Shown here in pieces: positions 8,929 through 16,892 of a stretch of DNA of 16,958 nt. Within the stretch, counting starts at the first letter, position 1. Each line of letters opens with the position of its first letter. The DNA comes from Stramenopiles sp. TOSAG23-6 (lineage: Eukaryota; Sar), in the NCBI GenBank assembly GCA_900128565.1, contig LT636085.1:1-16958 (forward strand), read 5' to 3'. Position numbers and translations under genes: made by a program. The notes under the pieces were generated by a model that saw only the letters and a program-made list of their open reading frames with translations, was not told where the DNA came from and searched no databases.

Positions 8929-11028
8929 ATGTTTATTCGCTATTCGAGATGCTTGATACCCTTAGTAAAGACCCAGCGTATGGCATTACATGCATCTAGT
9001 TTTCGTGTATCCAAGAATAGTCATACAAAAAACAAGTGCAACTCAATTTCTTTGACGTTGCCCCANAACTTTAGTATTGGTAAGGCAAGTAGCACACTTC
9101 AGACGAAATTTAGAAATAAAGATGAAATATATAAGTTTTACAAGATAACAGATATTTCCAAGAACAGTAGATTTGACTGGCGAAAAGCTGTGAATTTGTA
9201 TAAGCAACTTTTGAACAATGGTCTTGCTTGTGAGAAGGCATTAGACAGAATTGTCTTTGTACTGCANAAGGAATATAAGCCAGGTCGTGCCGAACATATT
9301 TTCAATATATCTATCAAACAAGGNATACAGCCATCACCTTGGGCATACTCAAGTATGATCCGTGTTATTGCAATATCCAGTCAAGATAAATTAGTGTCTC
9401 GACTTTCAGATAACTTTATCAAATTCGGTTGTGAGAGTAAAACAAAAAAAAATAGATTGACTTTTGAAACAATTGAAAACGCGCAAAATCAAGATATTGT
9501 GGTGAAGTGGCGCTGTGAGNCTATGTCCTACTTACTTCGAAATGGATCGTCGTATTCTACTCGTGCGCGAGATATTTTCTCCTCGGCACTTCGAGCAGGT
9601 CCAAAACATACAAATTATGCAATGTACGTTTTTATTTTTTTTTTTACAAAAAAATCGAATTTTTTTTTTTTTTTTTGGTAAAAAAATTTTGTACCTAACA
9701 AACTTTTTTAGATTTTTTTTTGAAATATTTTTCCAAAATACATGCTCCAGGTTTTGATACAAAATGAGACAAGTTCTAGAAATNTAGAAAAGTGGATTAG
9801 AGACTTTTTAGATTCGAAAGGAGTATTCGTTGATACTTTTCAAAGTACTTTTGAAAACAAAGACANTATGTTTTTGTCTCCAGTAAACTACGCAACACTT
9901 GCATCTGCATATGCTGTAGAAGGGAAATTTGCACTTGCAGAAGCTGTACTAAAACATATGGGTAGTTTGTACACTTTGTCGGATAGTTTATATTTTAAAA
10001 CACATGGCATGCATATACCTAAACAAAATCTTGCAAAATTAAAGCAGGTCAAGATCGTCGAAGCAGGAAAGATTCGTTATATAAATCAATTGGATAAACA
10101 ACAATCCGAAAGTGCTGAAAATGACACTCTACGATCTAAAGCAGCTGTCACTTTTATAAATATTTTGGATTTGCATCCCGATGGCTCAAGTGGTGTTCGA
10201 AAAAGAATATTAGGTCGAGAAAGTCTAGCTTCTCTTCGAGCTACATATATGAAAAGAATAAATATAGCTTGTAAGAAAGGTAAAACCAATGATTTACCTG
10301 TAAAAAATGCTTCAGATTTTTATAATAATTTATTGACGAAGGGATTAGTCGATAGTAATTTATTTATATATCTTACCAAATTGGTACCATTGGATGCAAC
10401 TGAAACAGAAGAATTATTTTATCGGAGTATAGAAAAAGGTGTGAAACCTTGTGCAGCAATGTGTAATCGGGTTATTCAATATTTTATGTTTGAAGCATTN
10501 AATGCCCGTGCACGGGAGACTCAAATATTTGCAGAAAATTCTACNGATTGTTGTAACACAGAATTGCAACACTTTTTTAAAGAATCTAGTCAACAATTTT
10601 ATAATAATCGAGCAGGATGTAGGTTTTCATTTTTTTTTTTCAATTTTTTTTCAATTTGTTTTTCATACGAAATTTTGTACCTAACATTTTTTTTTTTTTA
10701 AATATTTTTTCATAATCCATACATAGATAGATTTATTAGGAGTAATCGATATACAAAAGCTTTGGAAATATTTCAACGTATAGCTACTGCACGAAATCTA
10801 GATATAAAGATATGTTCATCAATTTTGCGATTTTTAGAGCAACAGAAAACAAAAGGTGTAACATTAGCTTATAAGCCAGACTTTATTATGGCAGCAATTC
10901 ATACTTCTGGGTTTAATATACCTGAAAATGTTTTAAAAGGAAAGGAAAATGTGAAATTTAATTCTAAACAAAGAATGAAAGAAATCAGGGAATATTTATA
11001 TCCCCGTAGGCATAAAAAAACTCTATAA
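8929..11028 (+). CDS. PPR protein, probably mitochondrial (three exons)
   Basis: Exons 8929-9623, 9744-10618 and 10721-11028 when introners IE4 and IE5 are removed at their conserved ends; 625 residues with no internal stop. ATG 8929 is chosen because the preceding in-frame TTG is not a likely start, and it gives a mitochondrial-type leader (MFIRYSRCLIPLVKTQRM). PPR-like helical repeats are recognisable: AEHIFNISIKQ then PSPWAYSSMIRV; ARDIFSSALRAG then NYAMLQVLIQN across IE4; NYATLASAYAVEGKFALAEA; TEELFYRSIEKGVKP; and IDRFIRSNRYTKALEIF after IE5. PPR proteins bind organellar transcripts in a sequence-specific way and act in their processing or translation. The C-terminus is short and basic. 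Several codons contain N. The gene converges on RecQ with a 67-base gap. Confidence 0.78.
9624..9743 (+). mobile_element. IE4: introner-like intron, 120 nt
   Basis: Starts GTACGTTTTTAT after exon GCAAT and ends TTTTTCCAAAATACAT at 9743; CTAAC at 9695-9699 is 45 nt before the end. It is the longest copy because of extended T-runs. Exact removal gives AT + G in frame (NYAMLQVLIQN). With this donor the nearest AG (CTCCAG, +7) breaks frame; a GT-AG product is possible only if the donor moves to GTTTTT four bases downstream. Confidence 0.88.
10619..10720 (+). mobile_element. IE5: introner-like intron, 102 nt
   Basis: Starts GTAGGTTTTCAT after exon GCAGGAT and ends TTTTTTCATAATCCAT, a diverged form of the family end. 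CTAAC at 10681-10685 is 36 nt before the end. Exact removal gives T + AC in frame (AGYIDRFIRSNRY), keeping ID at the usual LID position of PPR helix A. GT-AG alternatives at ACATAG (+6), or donor +4 with acceptor GATAG (+10), stay in frame but delete ID. Confidence 0.85.
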
Positions 11029-11095
11029 TAAAAATCTTTCTTGTTTTATAATATTCTAATATTTTTTCACAGTGGAAGATAGATACTTCATTTTG

Positions 11096-14000
11096 TCATA
11101 CCTCAAACCCATTCCTTTCAGATATTTTTTGTCTTTTGGGGGTCTTTTTAGGTTGAATTTGATCTGAAAAATTTGGCTTAAATCCAATACGTTTTAAATT
11201 TTCCCACCAATTTATTCGAGCATACCATAAAGTACATTTCCTCTGTAATTCTGGAGAACGCTCTTTATATGGAATACTACCTTGAGCATCACCAAGTAGC
11301 ACAGGGAATAATTTTGATTTTTCATATTTTGGCTCATTGACAATATTGACGCCGATAATTGCTTCTGCNTGATCTAATAATTCCCACTCCTCTGAGCTTG
11401 GAAATCCTGTCGCACCTTTAGCAAGACGTTGAATATTTACTGGTNTCCCATGTCGCAAAGCCGTTACGTATTGTGAAAAACAATGTCAAATTCGAAATTC
11501 GTTACGAATGAAATTTGGTAAAAAAAAATACAATTTAAATAACTAAGCACAACGTACAATATATGACCAACTACAGTATTCGTTTTAATCATACTTTTCA
11601 TTGCAATACTTTCAACATGTTCTCCAGATTGAAATGCTAAATAACTCACTTCCCAATTATGAAGATTTCCATTTTTTTTTCGCTTATATATCGCATGTTT
11701 CCATGGTTTTTTCGGTACGAGTTCAATGGGAAGTTTTAAAGTTCTCGATCTTTTTTTTGTTACCCATCCATTATTTGAATTTTCCTGTCCCATTCCTAAA
11801 CCAAATTCTTTCAACATACTTTGTAATAATTGAGCTAATTTTTCAACACCTGTAATGCGCACACCCATGGTACGTAATGCATCCACTGATGTAGGTTGAC
11901 AGTAAGCTATTTGCTTCACCACATGATCCGGAATGACCGACACAGGAGCCATATGTAATTCAATCGCTCGTTCATTACGCCAATTGTACACTCTCTGGAT
12001 AAACTCTTTCAGATCTTTAACATATTTTGCAGCATTCATATCTCCCTCCATAGCCTTTTTTTCATATAACTGAATTTTTCGAAACCATTTTTTATGTGAA
12101 TTTGTTACAGGGCCCTCAAAACCAGCATCTTGTTCACTCTTTGGTATTTCATTTATATCTACACCTGCATTTTTTAATTCATTTTGAAGCTTTTNGATTT
12201 TTTCTGCTGCTGCCGCCTCATAGACGCGAATACTTTGTGGAACGGGCAACATGCATTGTGAGAAAATATTTTTTTTTTGGTTAAAACAAATTATATGAAA
12301 AAAATCGAAATTGAAAAAAAAAAAATTAATTTTAAATTGAAATGAATGATGAAAACAAACATAATCGATTCATTAGTTTTGATATATTTTTGACCTTTAC
12401 TTGTTAGAGAATACACATCATATGTGTTTGTATATGTAGTACCATAAATTTGTTTTGAAATTGTCTTTCTTTGTATATATTTTCCATTAAGTAACTCTGG
12501 GAGCAAACAAATTAGAAATTCAACCGATGAATGTTTCGATGGTAAATTCGATCTTTTTGTATCATTTTTGATACACTGTTTCAATCTTGTCTTTGGTAGA
12601 CTAGTGTTTTGAAGATTTTTCAAAACAATTCTTGATTCATCACCAAAGTTACGACAAAGATCATCTGCATGTATTTTGGAAAAATATTTCAAATCAAAAA
12701 AAAATTGTTAGGTACAAAATTTCGTACGAAACAAAAATTCATTTTTAAAAAAAAAAAAAAAAACATACATATTTCTCCTGGAATATACAATTATCACAAG
12801 TACCACACCTATTACCAAATGTAGGATTTTCTCCAAAATAATGCAATAAAAATCGACGTCGGCATCCTTTTGAATCACTTGTAAATGTACGTAAAGCATT
12901 TGTGCTTTTTGCTATTATTTTTTGAACGGCGACAGACTTCCCTCGGGTATAAAAGTCATTACTATACTTAGTAAAATCTGAATCTTTATATAATAAAAGA
13001 CATTCTGCAGTGAAACCATCTCGACCAGCACGACCGATTTGTTGGAAATATGCTTCAACTGTTTGTGGTGGTCCATGTATTGTGAAAAATATTTTACATT
13101 GAAATGTTTTATTAGGTACAAAAGTTCGTATGAAAAAAAAAAATATATATATATATATATATTCAAGTGTTTAAAACTAAAACGTCCATAATGATAAATT
13201 CTACGAATATCAGGTTTGTCAATACCCATACCAAACGCTAACGTTGCAGTCACTACTTGAACAGCACCTGAAAGAAACTTTTGGTGAGTGTCTTCTCGAG
13301 CATTTTTACTCATCTTACCGTGATACGACATACATTTAAACCCTAACCCTAACCTTGAAAAAGCTTTCGATAAACAAGACTGAATTTCATCCACTTCAGC
13401 TGTTGTGGGTGCATAAATGATGGTCGATCCAATTGCCATTTTATTAGAAGAAAGAATCGTATCTAGAAGAATCTGAAGATCAGAGTGAAGGCCATTTTTG
13501 CCTTTTTGTTTGACTGATATTTTTAAGTTAGAACGATCAAATGAATTAATACTCACTTTTACACTTTTTGGGTTCATTCCTAAAACCCTAATGATATCAC
13601 GCTGGACATTTGGAACTGCCGTAGCTGTAAGCGCCATCAGAGGGACATTTGGTATTGACTGGCGAAATTTGCCAAGGGCCATAAAATCTTTTCTAAAGTC
13701 ATGCCCCCATTCGCTCACACAATGAGCTTCATCAACTGCCAATAGTCCCAATTTACCACGTTGAGACAGCATTTGCAGACGAGAAAGAACGTTCCCCGAC
13801 AGCAGCTTCTCTGGAGTCAAGAAAACGACCTTGAAGACACCAGACAAAGCACGTTCGACAGTATAATCATGTTGTGCAGATCCAAGAAAACAAGCCAATG
13901 GTTCTTTTAAAACAGACCCAATGGTATTATTCATATTAATTACTTGATCCTGCATGAGACTGATGAGAGGGGAAACTACTATAGATATCATACCAGACTG

Positions 14001-14309
14001 CAGCGCTGGGAGTTGATAACATATACTTTTACCAGAACCTGTTGCCCAATACACTGCAGTATCACCACCTTTCAATACATTTTGAATGACACTAAGCTGT
14101 TGTCCTCTAAAAGTTTCGTATCCCCAATATTTCTTCAAAGTTAAAGTTAAAGCTTCCTCACTGCTGTCAGTCTTACCATAGTGGCTGGAATTCGAATGAG
14201 CAAAACCTGAGTTTCCTTGTTTGTGTTGAGCTACAACTGATTCCACATCCAAGTTAGCTAACTCACCATCTGAAAAGAAGTCATCACCTAAATCAGAAAA
14301 GTCAGACAT
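11096..14309 (-). CDS. RecQ-family DNA helicase, WRN-like (five exons)
   Basis: Exons 14309-13188, 13074-12769, 12668-12361, 12250-11558 and 11465-11096 after removal of introners IE9, IE8, IE7 and IE6; 932 residues. RecQ helicases unwind 3'-5' and act in recombination repair and fork restart in the nucleus. Visible parts: motif 0 (YWGYETFRGQQ, 61-71), Walker A ATGSGKS (89-95), SPLISLMQDQV (113), DEAH with the RecQ aromatic loop CVSEWGHDFRKDF (193-209), ALTATA (226), TIIYAPT (296), FGMGIDKPDIRRIYHY (359-374), then motif VI GPPQTVEAYFQQIGRAGRDG. The RQC zinc cysteines are C445, C464, C467 and C470, followed by a winged helix (YDVYSLTSKGQKYI). HRDC is about 660-725 (LHMAPVSVIPDHVV). A HTH_40-like domain (FQSGEHVESIAMKS...VVGHILTALRHG) precedes a basic tail (KKTPKRQK) that may be a nuclear signal. 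The start at 14309 gives an acidic N-terminus; ATG 14399 is in frame and possible. Two exon junctions fall inside conserved motifs and test the intron borders. Confidence 0.93.
11466..11557 (-). mobile_element. IE6: diverged introner-like intron, 92 nt
   Basis: Starts GTACGTTGTGCT after exon ATATT and ends TTTTTCACAATACGT. It is the most diverged copy: the branch block is TTCGTAACGAA and the T-tract is short. Exact removal gives TT + A in frame, producing GHILTALRHG, a good match to the HTH_40 pattern. The first AG downstream (ACCAG, +26) is out of frame with either donor. An in-frame AG exists only if the N at 11445 is G (+21), and it would delete the conserved segment. Confidence 0.85.
12251..12360 (-). 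mobile_element. IE7: diverged introner-like intron, 110 nt
   Basis: Starts GTTTGTTTTCATC after exon CGATTAT and ends TTCTCACAATGCAT. The branch block is changed (TTTTAACCAAA) but the T-runs and terminal pattern remain. Exact removal joins AT + G in frame and gives ESIMLPVPQSIRVYE, as expected at the end of the RQC winged helix. The GT-AG alternative (ACAAAG, +18) is in frame but removes six residues including LPVP. Confidence 0.8.
12669..12768 (-). mobile_element. IE8: introner-like intron, 100 nt
   Basis: Starts GTATGTTTTTTT after exon GAAATAT and ends TTTTTCCAAAATACAT, with TTTCGTACGAAATTTTGTAC and CCTAAC (complement centred on 12707-12711) 39 nt before the end. Phase 0. Exact removal gives QEKY-ADDLCRNF just after the RQC zinc site. 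With this donor the GCAG at +4 breaks frame; a GT-AG product needs the donor four bases further in. Confidence 0.9.
13075..13187 (-). mobile_element. IE9: introner-like intron with GG at the donor position, 113 nt
   Basis: Reads GGACGTTTTAGT where other copies have GTACGTTTT, and ends TTTTTCACAATACAT. Branch block is CCTAAT (complement of 13111-13115), 37 nt before the end. The six bases ATGGAC occur at both borders, so several cuts give the same product, none of them GT-AG. Exact removal (phase 0) restores HYGPPQTVEAYFQQ of RecQ motif VI. The only GT-AG choice (GTTTTAG...ACAG) is in frame but replaces PPQTV with L. Confidence 0.9.
13143..13162. repeat. (AT)10 microsatellite inside IE9
   Basis: Twenty bases of alternating A and T within the intron, at a place where other copies have A/T-rich filler. 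It accounts for part of the extra length of this copy. Confidence 0.9.
13339..13354 (-). repeat. Telomere-like (TTAGGG)2 tract in RecQ coding sequence
   Basis: The plus strand reads AACCCTAACCCTAACC; on the coding strand this is GGTTAGGGTTAGGGTT, encoding LGLGF just before the YHGKM of the second helicase lobe. TTAGGG is the telomere unit of many eukaryotes. It is in frame in a normal position for the protein, so it may simply be codon chance. Confidence 0.7.
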
Positions 14310-14690
14310 TATAATTATTTTTTGTGAGACATTTTTTGCTGTTCTGTTTTTTTTTGAGTTTTTGACCGAAAAATCTCGAAAAATCTTGTTGACCACCATC
14401 AAAATTTTCGTTCCAGGCACGTTCCAGCCGCGAATATTTTGCGATATTTTGCAATTTAATTATTTTTGGTGCATCTTTGGCACAAACTTTTGAAGAAAAA
14501 TAAAAAATCAAATCGATCAAATTATTTGATAATTAATATTTTAGTATTTTACTAAGAACTAAATCAATTTATAAGTGATAATCATATTAGTAATTAAAAT
14601 TTAAATCTTAAATATTTGTGTACAATAATTATATCATCATGAGTGATAGAGTGATAAGTTAATTGGTTCAATGCCAGGTAGGTTCAATGT
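14310..14690. other. Intergenic region upstream of RecQ
   Basis: 381 AT-rich bases between the RecQ start (14309) and the end of the secreted-protein gene (14691), both on the minus strand. An open minus-strand frame runs through 14310-14420 in the RecQ frame, so RecQ could start further out at ATG 14399. The stretch 14520-14640 is nearly all A/T. No introner or RNA gene is visible. Confidence 0.5.
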
Positions 14691-15917
14691 TTATGCATCT
14701 GATAAACCATTTTCATTTATGTTCATAGAACCTTCAAGAGCTTTAGATAGATCATTTTCGACGTCATTATCAATTGACAAGTGATGCATCATGTGTTGCA
14801 TCTGTGCCTCTGGGTCATTTATTGTTGATTTTTCGCCAGCATCATTCTCCACAACATCTGAAAAGGAAAAATGCCTTCTTGCTCCACCTGCGGCTGCGGC
14901 TGCTACGGGTGCGCTCTCACTTCTTCCTCTTGGTAGACTTGGAGGGGAGGGGCGGTTGACAATGGCACCAGCTCCAGCCCTGGCATTAGCAGCAGCACCA
15001 CCACCATTAGCAGCAGCACCACCACAATTAGCAGCAGCACCATCACAATTAGCATTAATTGGTGTTTTTGGTGGCGCAGTTGGTGTTGGTTTTACTTCAG
15101 GCAGTGACTGTTCTGGTAGTTCAGGTAGTGGAACTTGTAGCTTACGGAGCGATGGATACGGAGACAAAGCGCCATTCGGGGCACTTCTACTTCTTCCTCT
15201 TGGTAGACTTGGAGGGGAGGGGCGATTTCTGTTGGCAACAGTTCCAGCGGTGGGAACTTGTAGCATACGGAGTCCAAGCATGGTGTTCAAGGGCATGCTG
15301 GCACTTCTTCCTCTGTTCAAATTTCGTGGGGCACCCATAGGTATGCGACCAACTACATCATCTGATGGCAGTTGTATACTCAACAAAGCGCCATTCGGGG
15401 CACTTCTACTTCTTCGACTTGGAGGACGTCGAAGTGGTGCGCGATCATCATCCGATGATACTTGAAGCTGTGCAAAACTAGCCGCTGTGAGAACTTCTGC
15501 ATTTTCATTATCGTTCAATCTAGCGCTAGGTCTAGGTGCACCTAAGCTGGGCCGTCGTTGAGGGGAACTGTCAGAAGGAACAGTAATTCTCCAATTCAAA
15601 AGATCTTCTGGTGCACTGTGACGGCGCCTTGGAGGGCTTGGAGGTACACTGGGTGTCAAGAGAAACTGAGGTGATTCGTTATTGTTGGCTTCAATGCTTG
15701 GGAAAGCTGACGCTGTTTCTGCCAAATCAAAAGATCGTCGTCGTTTATGAGGACTCAAGAGACGACTATTTTCTGGGTTGCGGTTGCCGTCACTTAAATC
15801 ACTTAAATCAAATCCATTAGCACGAGAACGACGAGAACGAACTCGTTTTGCTGCATTGATGCATATAATAAAACATAATGTAAACAAAAATGTCGCTTTT
15901 GATTGATATGTTAACAT
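14691..15917 (-). CDS. Secreted low-complexity protein with repeated RSxSxP motifs
   Basis: Intronless, 408 residues. Residues 1-23 look like a signal peptide (TFLFTLCFIICINAA then KR). The rest is rich in R, S, P, A and N and has no recognisable fold. Four exact R-S-x-S-x-P motifs, the mode-1 14-3-3 binding pattern when the second serine is phosphorylated, lie at 169-174, 204-209, 242-247 and 332-337; RRHSAP (98-103) is close. Sites of the RRxS type preferred by basophilic kinases also recur (RRRSF 59-63, RRHS 98-101, RRPSLG 121-126, RRHFSF 347-352). Residues 291-312 form a short Gly/Ala/Asn repeat (GAAAN units). A signal peptide does not fit cytosolic 14-3-3 binding, so the leader might be a membrane anchor or the protein may act in another compartment or host. 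G+C is higher here than in neighbours. No family recognised. Confidence 0.6.
   Translation of the reverse strand: MLTYQSKATFLFTLCFIICINAAKRVRSRRSRANGFDLSDLSDGNRNPENSRLLSPHKRRRSFDLAETASAFPSIEANNNESPQFLLTPSVPPSPPRRRHSAPEDLLNWRITVPSDSSPQRRPSLGAPRPSARLNDNENAEVLTAASFAQLQVSSDDDRAPLRRPPSRRSRSAPNGALLSIQLPSDDVVGRIPMGAPRNLNRGRSASMPLNTMLGLRMLQVPTAGTVANRNRPSPPSLPRGRSRSAPNGALSPYPSLRKLQVPLPELPEQSLPEVKPTPTAPPKTPINANCDGAAANCGGAAANGGGAAANARAGAGAIVNRPSPPSLPRGRSESAPVAAAAAGGARRHFSFSDVVENDAGEKSTINDPEAQMQHMMHHLSIDNDVENDLSKALEGSMNINENGLSDA
14919..15415 (-). repeat. Exact 36-bp and 33-bp coding repeats
   Basis: Bases 14919-14954 and 15189-15224 are identical over 36 positions (encoding PSPPSLPRGRS). Bases 15164-15196 and 15383-15415 are identical over 33 positions (encoding RSRSAPNGAL and its left flank). 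Perfect identity at third codon positions indicates recent duplication or gene conversion inside the gene. Confidence 0.85.
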
Positions 15918-16107
15918 TTTGCTGGAGATTTAAATATATAATACGATTGAAAAAATTGTCGGAAATTTTACCGGCTTTTATTGTCAGCTGACCAATATTT
16001 TAAGTATCAAATTTCGTACCAAATCAAAGGCTAGTTCCTACGATGACGTACTCCATTTCTAAAAAAAAAGTCAAATTTTCGCCCGAATTTCGAATTTATT
16101 TTTAAAA
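15918..16107. other. Short intergenic gap upstream of the secreted-protein gene
   Basis: 190 bases between two minus-strand genes: upstream region of the secreted protein and 3' flank of the AP-5 gene. It contains AAATTTCGTACCAAATC (about 16008-16024), which resembles the introner branch block in passing, but no element ends are present. Confidence 0.4.
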
Positions 16108-16892
16108 TTAACACATTGTTTCACCAACAGCTGGAGACAATGATAAGGCTGCAATACCTTGATGAAACCGAGCAAGCATTGATGTCGTAAACATTAATTG
16201 TCCACCAGGTAGAAACTGCCTAAGTAAAACTTCGATTTCCTCAGGTCTTCTAGCAACTAGTGACGGACAATCAGCGAGGTCAGAGTCTCCTTCTGGATCT
16301 GTCAAGTGAAATGCTAAAATTTGTTCAAACATTTGTAGGAAATGGCAAACAAGGGTTAAATTATCAAATTCATCGCAAATAATTGAATATCCACACTTTC
16401 CAACTTTTCGCCACACAATATACATTGGTTCGGAGAACCATTCACTGATGGAAGTGTTGTGAAAAATATTTTTTTTTATAAAAAAAATCGTTAGATACAA
16501 AATTTTCTATAAAAAAAAATTAGTTAAAAAAATCATGATGAAAACATACGTTGTCGAATTACACCACTCATAATACTAACAGGGAAAGTGGGTTTTAGAG
16601 ATGTTTTTTTTTCAAACGCTTTTGTGTCAAATGAAGTGTTGTATCTAGATTTAGGCATACCCCAATACCAATGAGCATTCTTCAATGAACTTTCTGGTAA
16701 GTTGTACTTTTGATCTAAATTTTCCAAGCCTTCCATAAATGGTTCAAGGATTTCGTTGTGCTTTTGAAAACCATTTGAGTTATTTTTGTTTTTCGAGTTT
16801 TGATTCCCAGGGATATGAATGCTTGGAGGCTTATGATTTTCTCTTTCACTAGCAAGAGTTGCTAAGGCAAGGTTACAGTTCCTCTCAAAGGC
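16108..16892 (-). CDS. AP5S1: AP-5 complex subunit sigma-1 (partial, two exons seen)
   Basis: Exons 16892-16550 and 16451-16108, joined by removal of IE10; 228 codons plus stop, with the 5' end cut by IE11 and the window edge. AP-5 is the ancient, patchily kept adaptor complex of late endosomes and lysosomes; sigma is its small subunit. From memory of the human protein I match three stretches: FSEPMYIVWRKVG (a x-EP-x-x-VVW motif), CGYSIICDEFDNLTLVCHFL (hydrophobic longin-like strand then helix), and the C-terminal RRPEEIEVLLRQFLPGGQLMF, corresponding to an x-x-I-x-x-x-L-x-x-FLP-x-GQLLF pattern. The middle (about residues 25-110) is an N/K-rich insert not expected in the human protein. The total length fits a small subunit of about 200 residues, so little is missing upstream. 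An alignment would settle the call. Confidence 0.62.
16452..16549 (-). mobile_element. IE10: introner-like intron, 98 nt
   Basis: Starts GTATGTTTTCATC after exon CGACAAC and ends TTTTTCACAACACTT, a changed form of the family end. ATCTAAC (complement of 16490-16494 plus flank) is 39 nt before the end. Removal at the aligned columns joins C + CC in frame (IRQPISEWF). This is the copy where a GT-AG reading is most natural: donor GTTTTC four bases in, acceptor CATCAG, also in frame (IRQRIEWF). Confidence 0.8.

Noticed and set aside
12708-12899. Minus-strand open frame with a Met-Leu-Tyr start over the RQC region
   Set aside because: Another frame of the same strand encodes the RQC zinc site (CGTCDNC) in continuity with motif VI, so this one is a shadow.
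6680-13187. Minor-spliceosome AT-AC introns
   Set aside because: Sliding the cut by two bases gives AT...AC in several copies, but the ATATCC donor is absent, the CCTAAC lies 33-45 nt from the end rather than 10-20, and IE6 and IE10 cannot be read this way.
14791-15465. Plus-strand open frame of 224 codons opposite the secreted RS-rich protein
   Set aside because: It is the antisense of a G+C-richer repetitive gene, with Ala/Pro/Leu runs made by the same repeats. The minus frame has a signal peptide and regular motifs.
16004-16025. A twelfth introner in the gap upstream of the secreted-protein gene
   Set aside because: Only a short stretch like the branch block is present; neither terminal repeat nor T-tract accompanies it.
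6680-16549. Treating all introns as ordinary GT-AG introns with slightly shifted ends
   Set aside because: It works for frame in most copies but needs two different donors, and it deletes conserved residues at IE9, probably IE3, IE5 and IE7, and fails at IE6 unless one N is G. Fixed element ends explain all nine. It remains possible for single copies, above all IE10 and IE2.
6680-16549. Ciliate-type internal eliminated sequences removed from DNA
   Set aside because: The copies are one repeat family, all in the sense direction, with branch-site and T-tract features, which points to RNA. The genes use a standard code with no reassigned stops.
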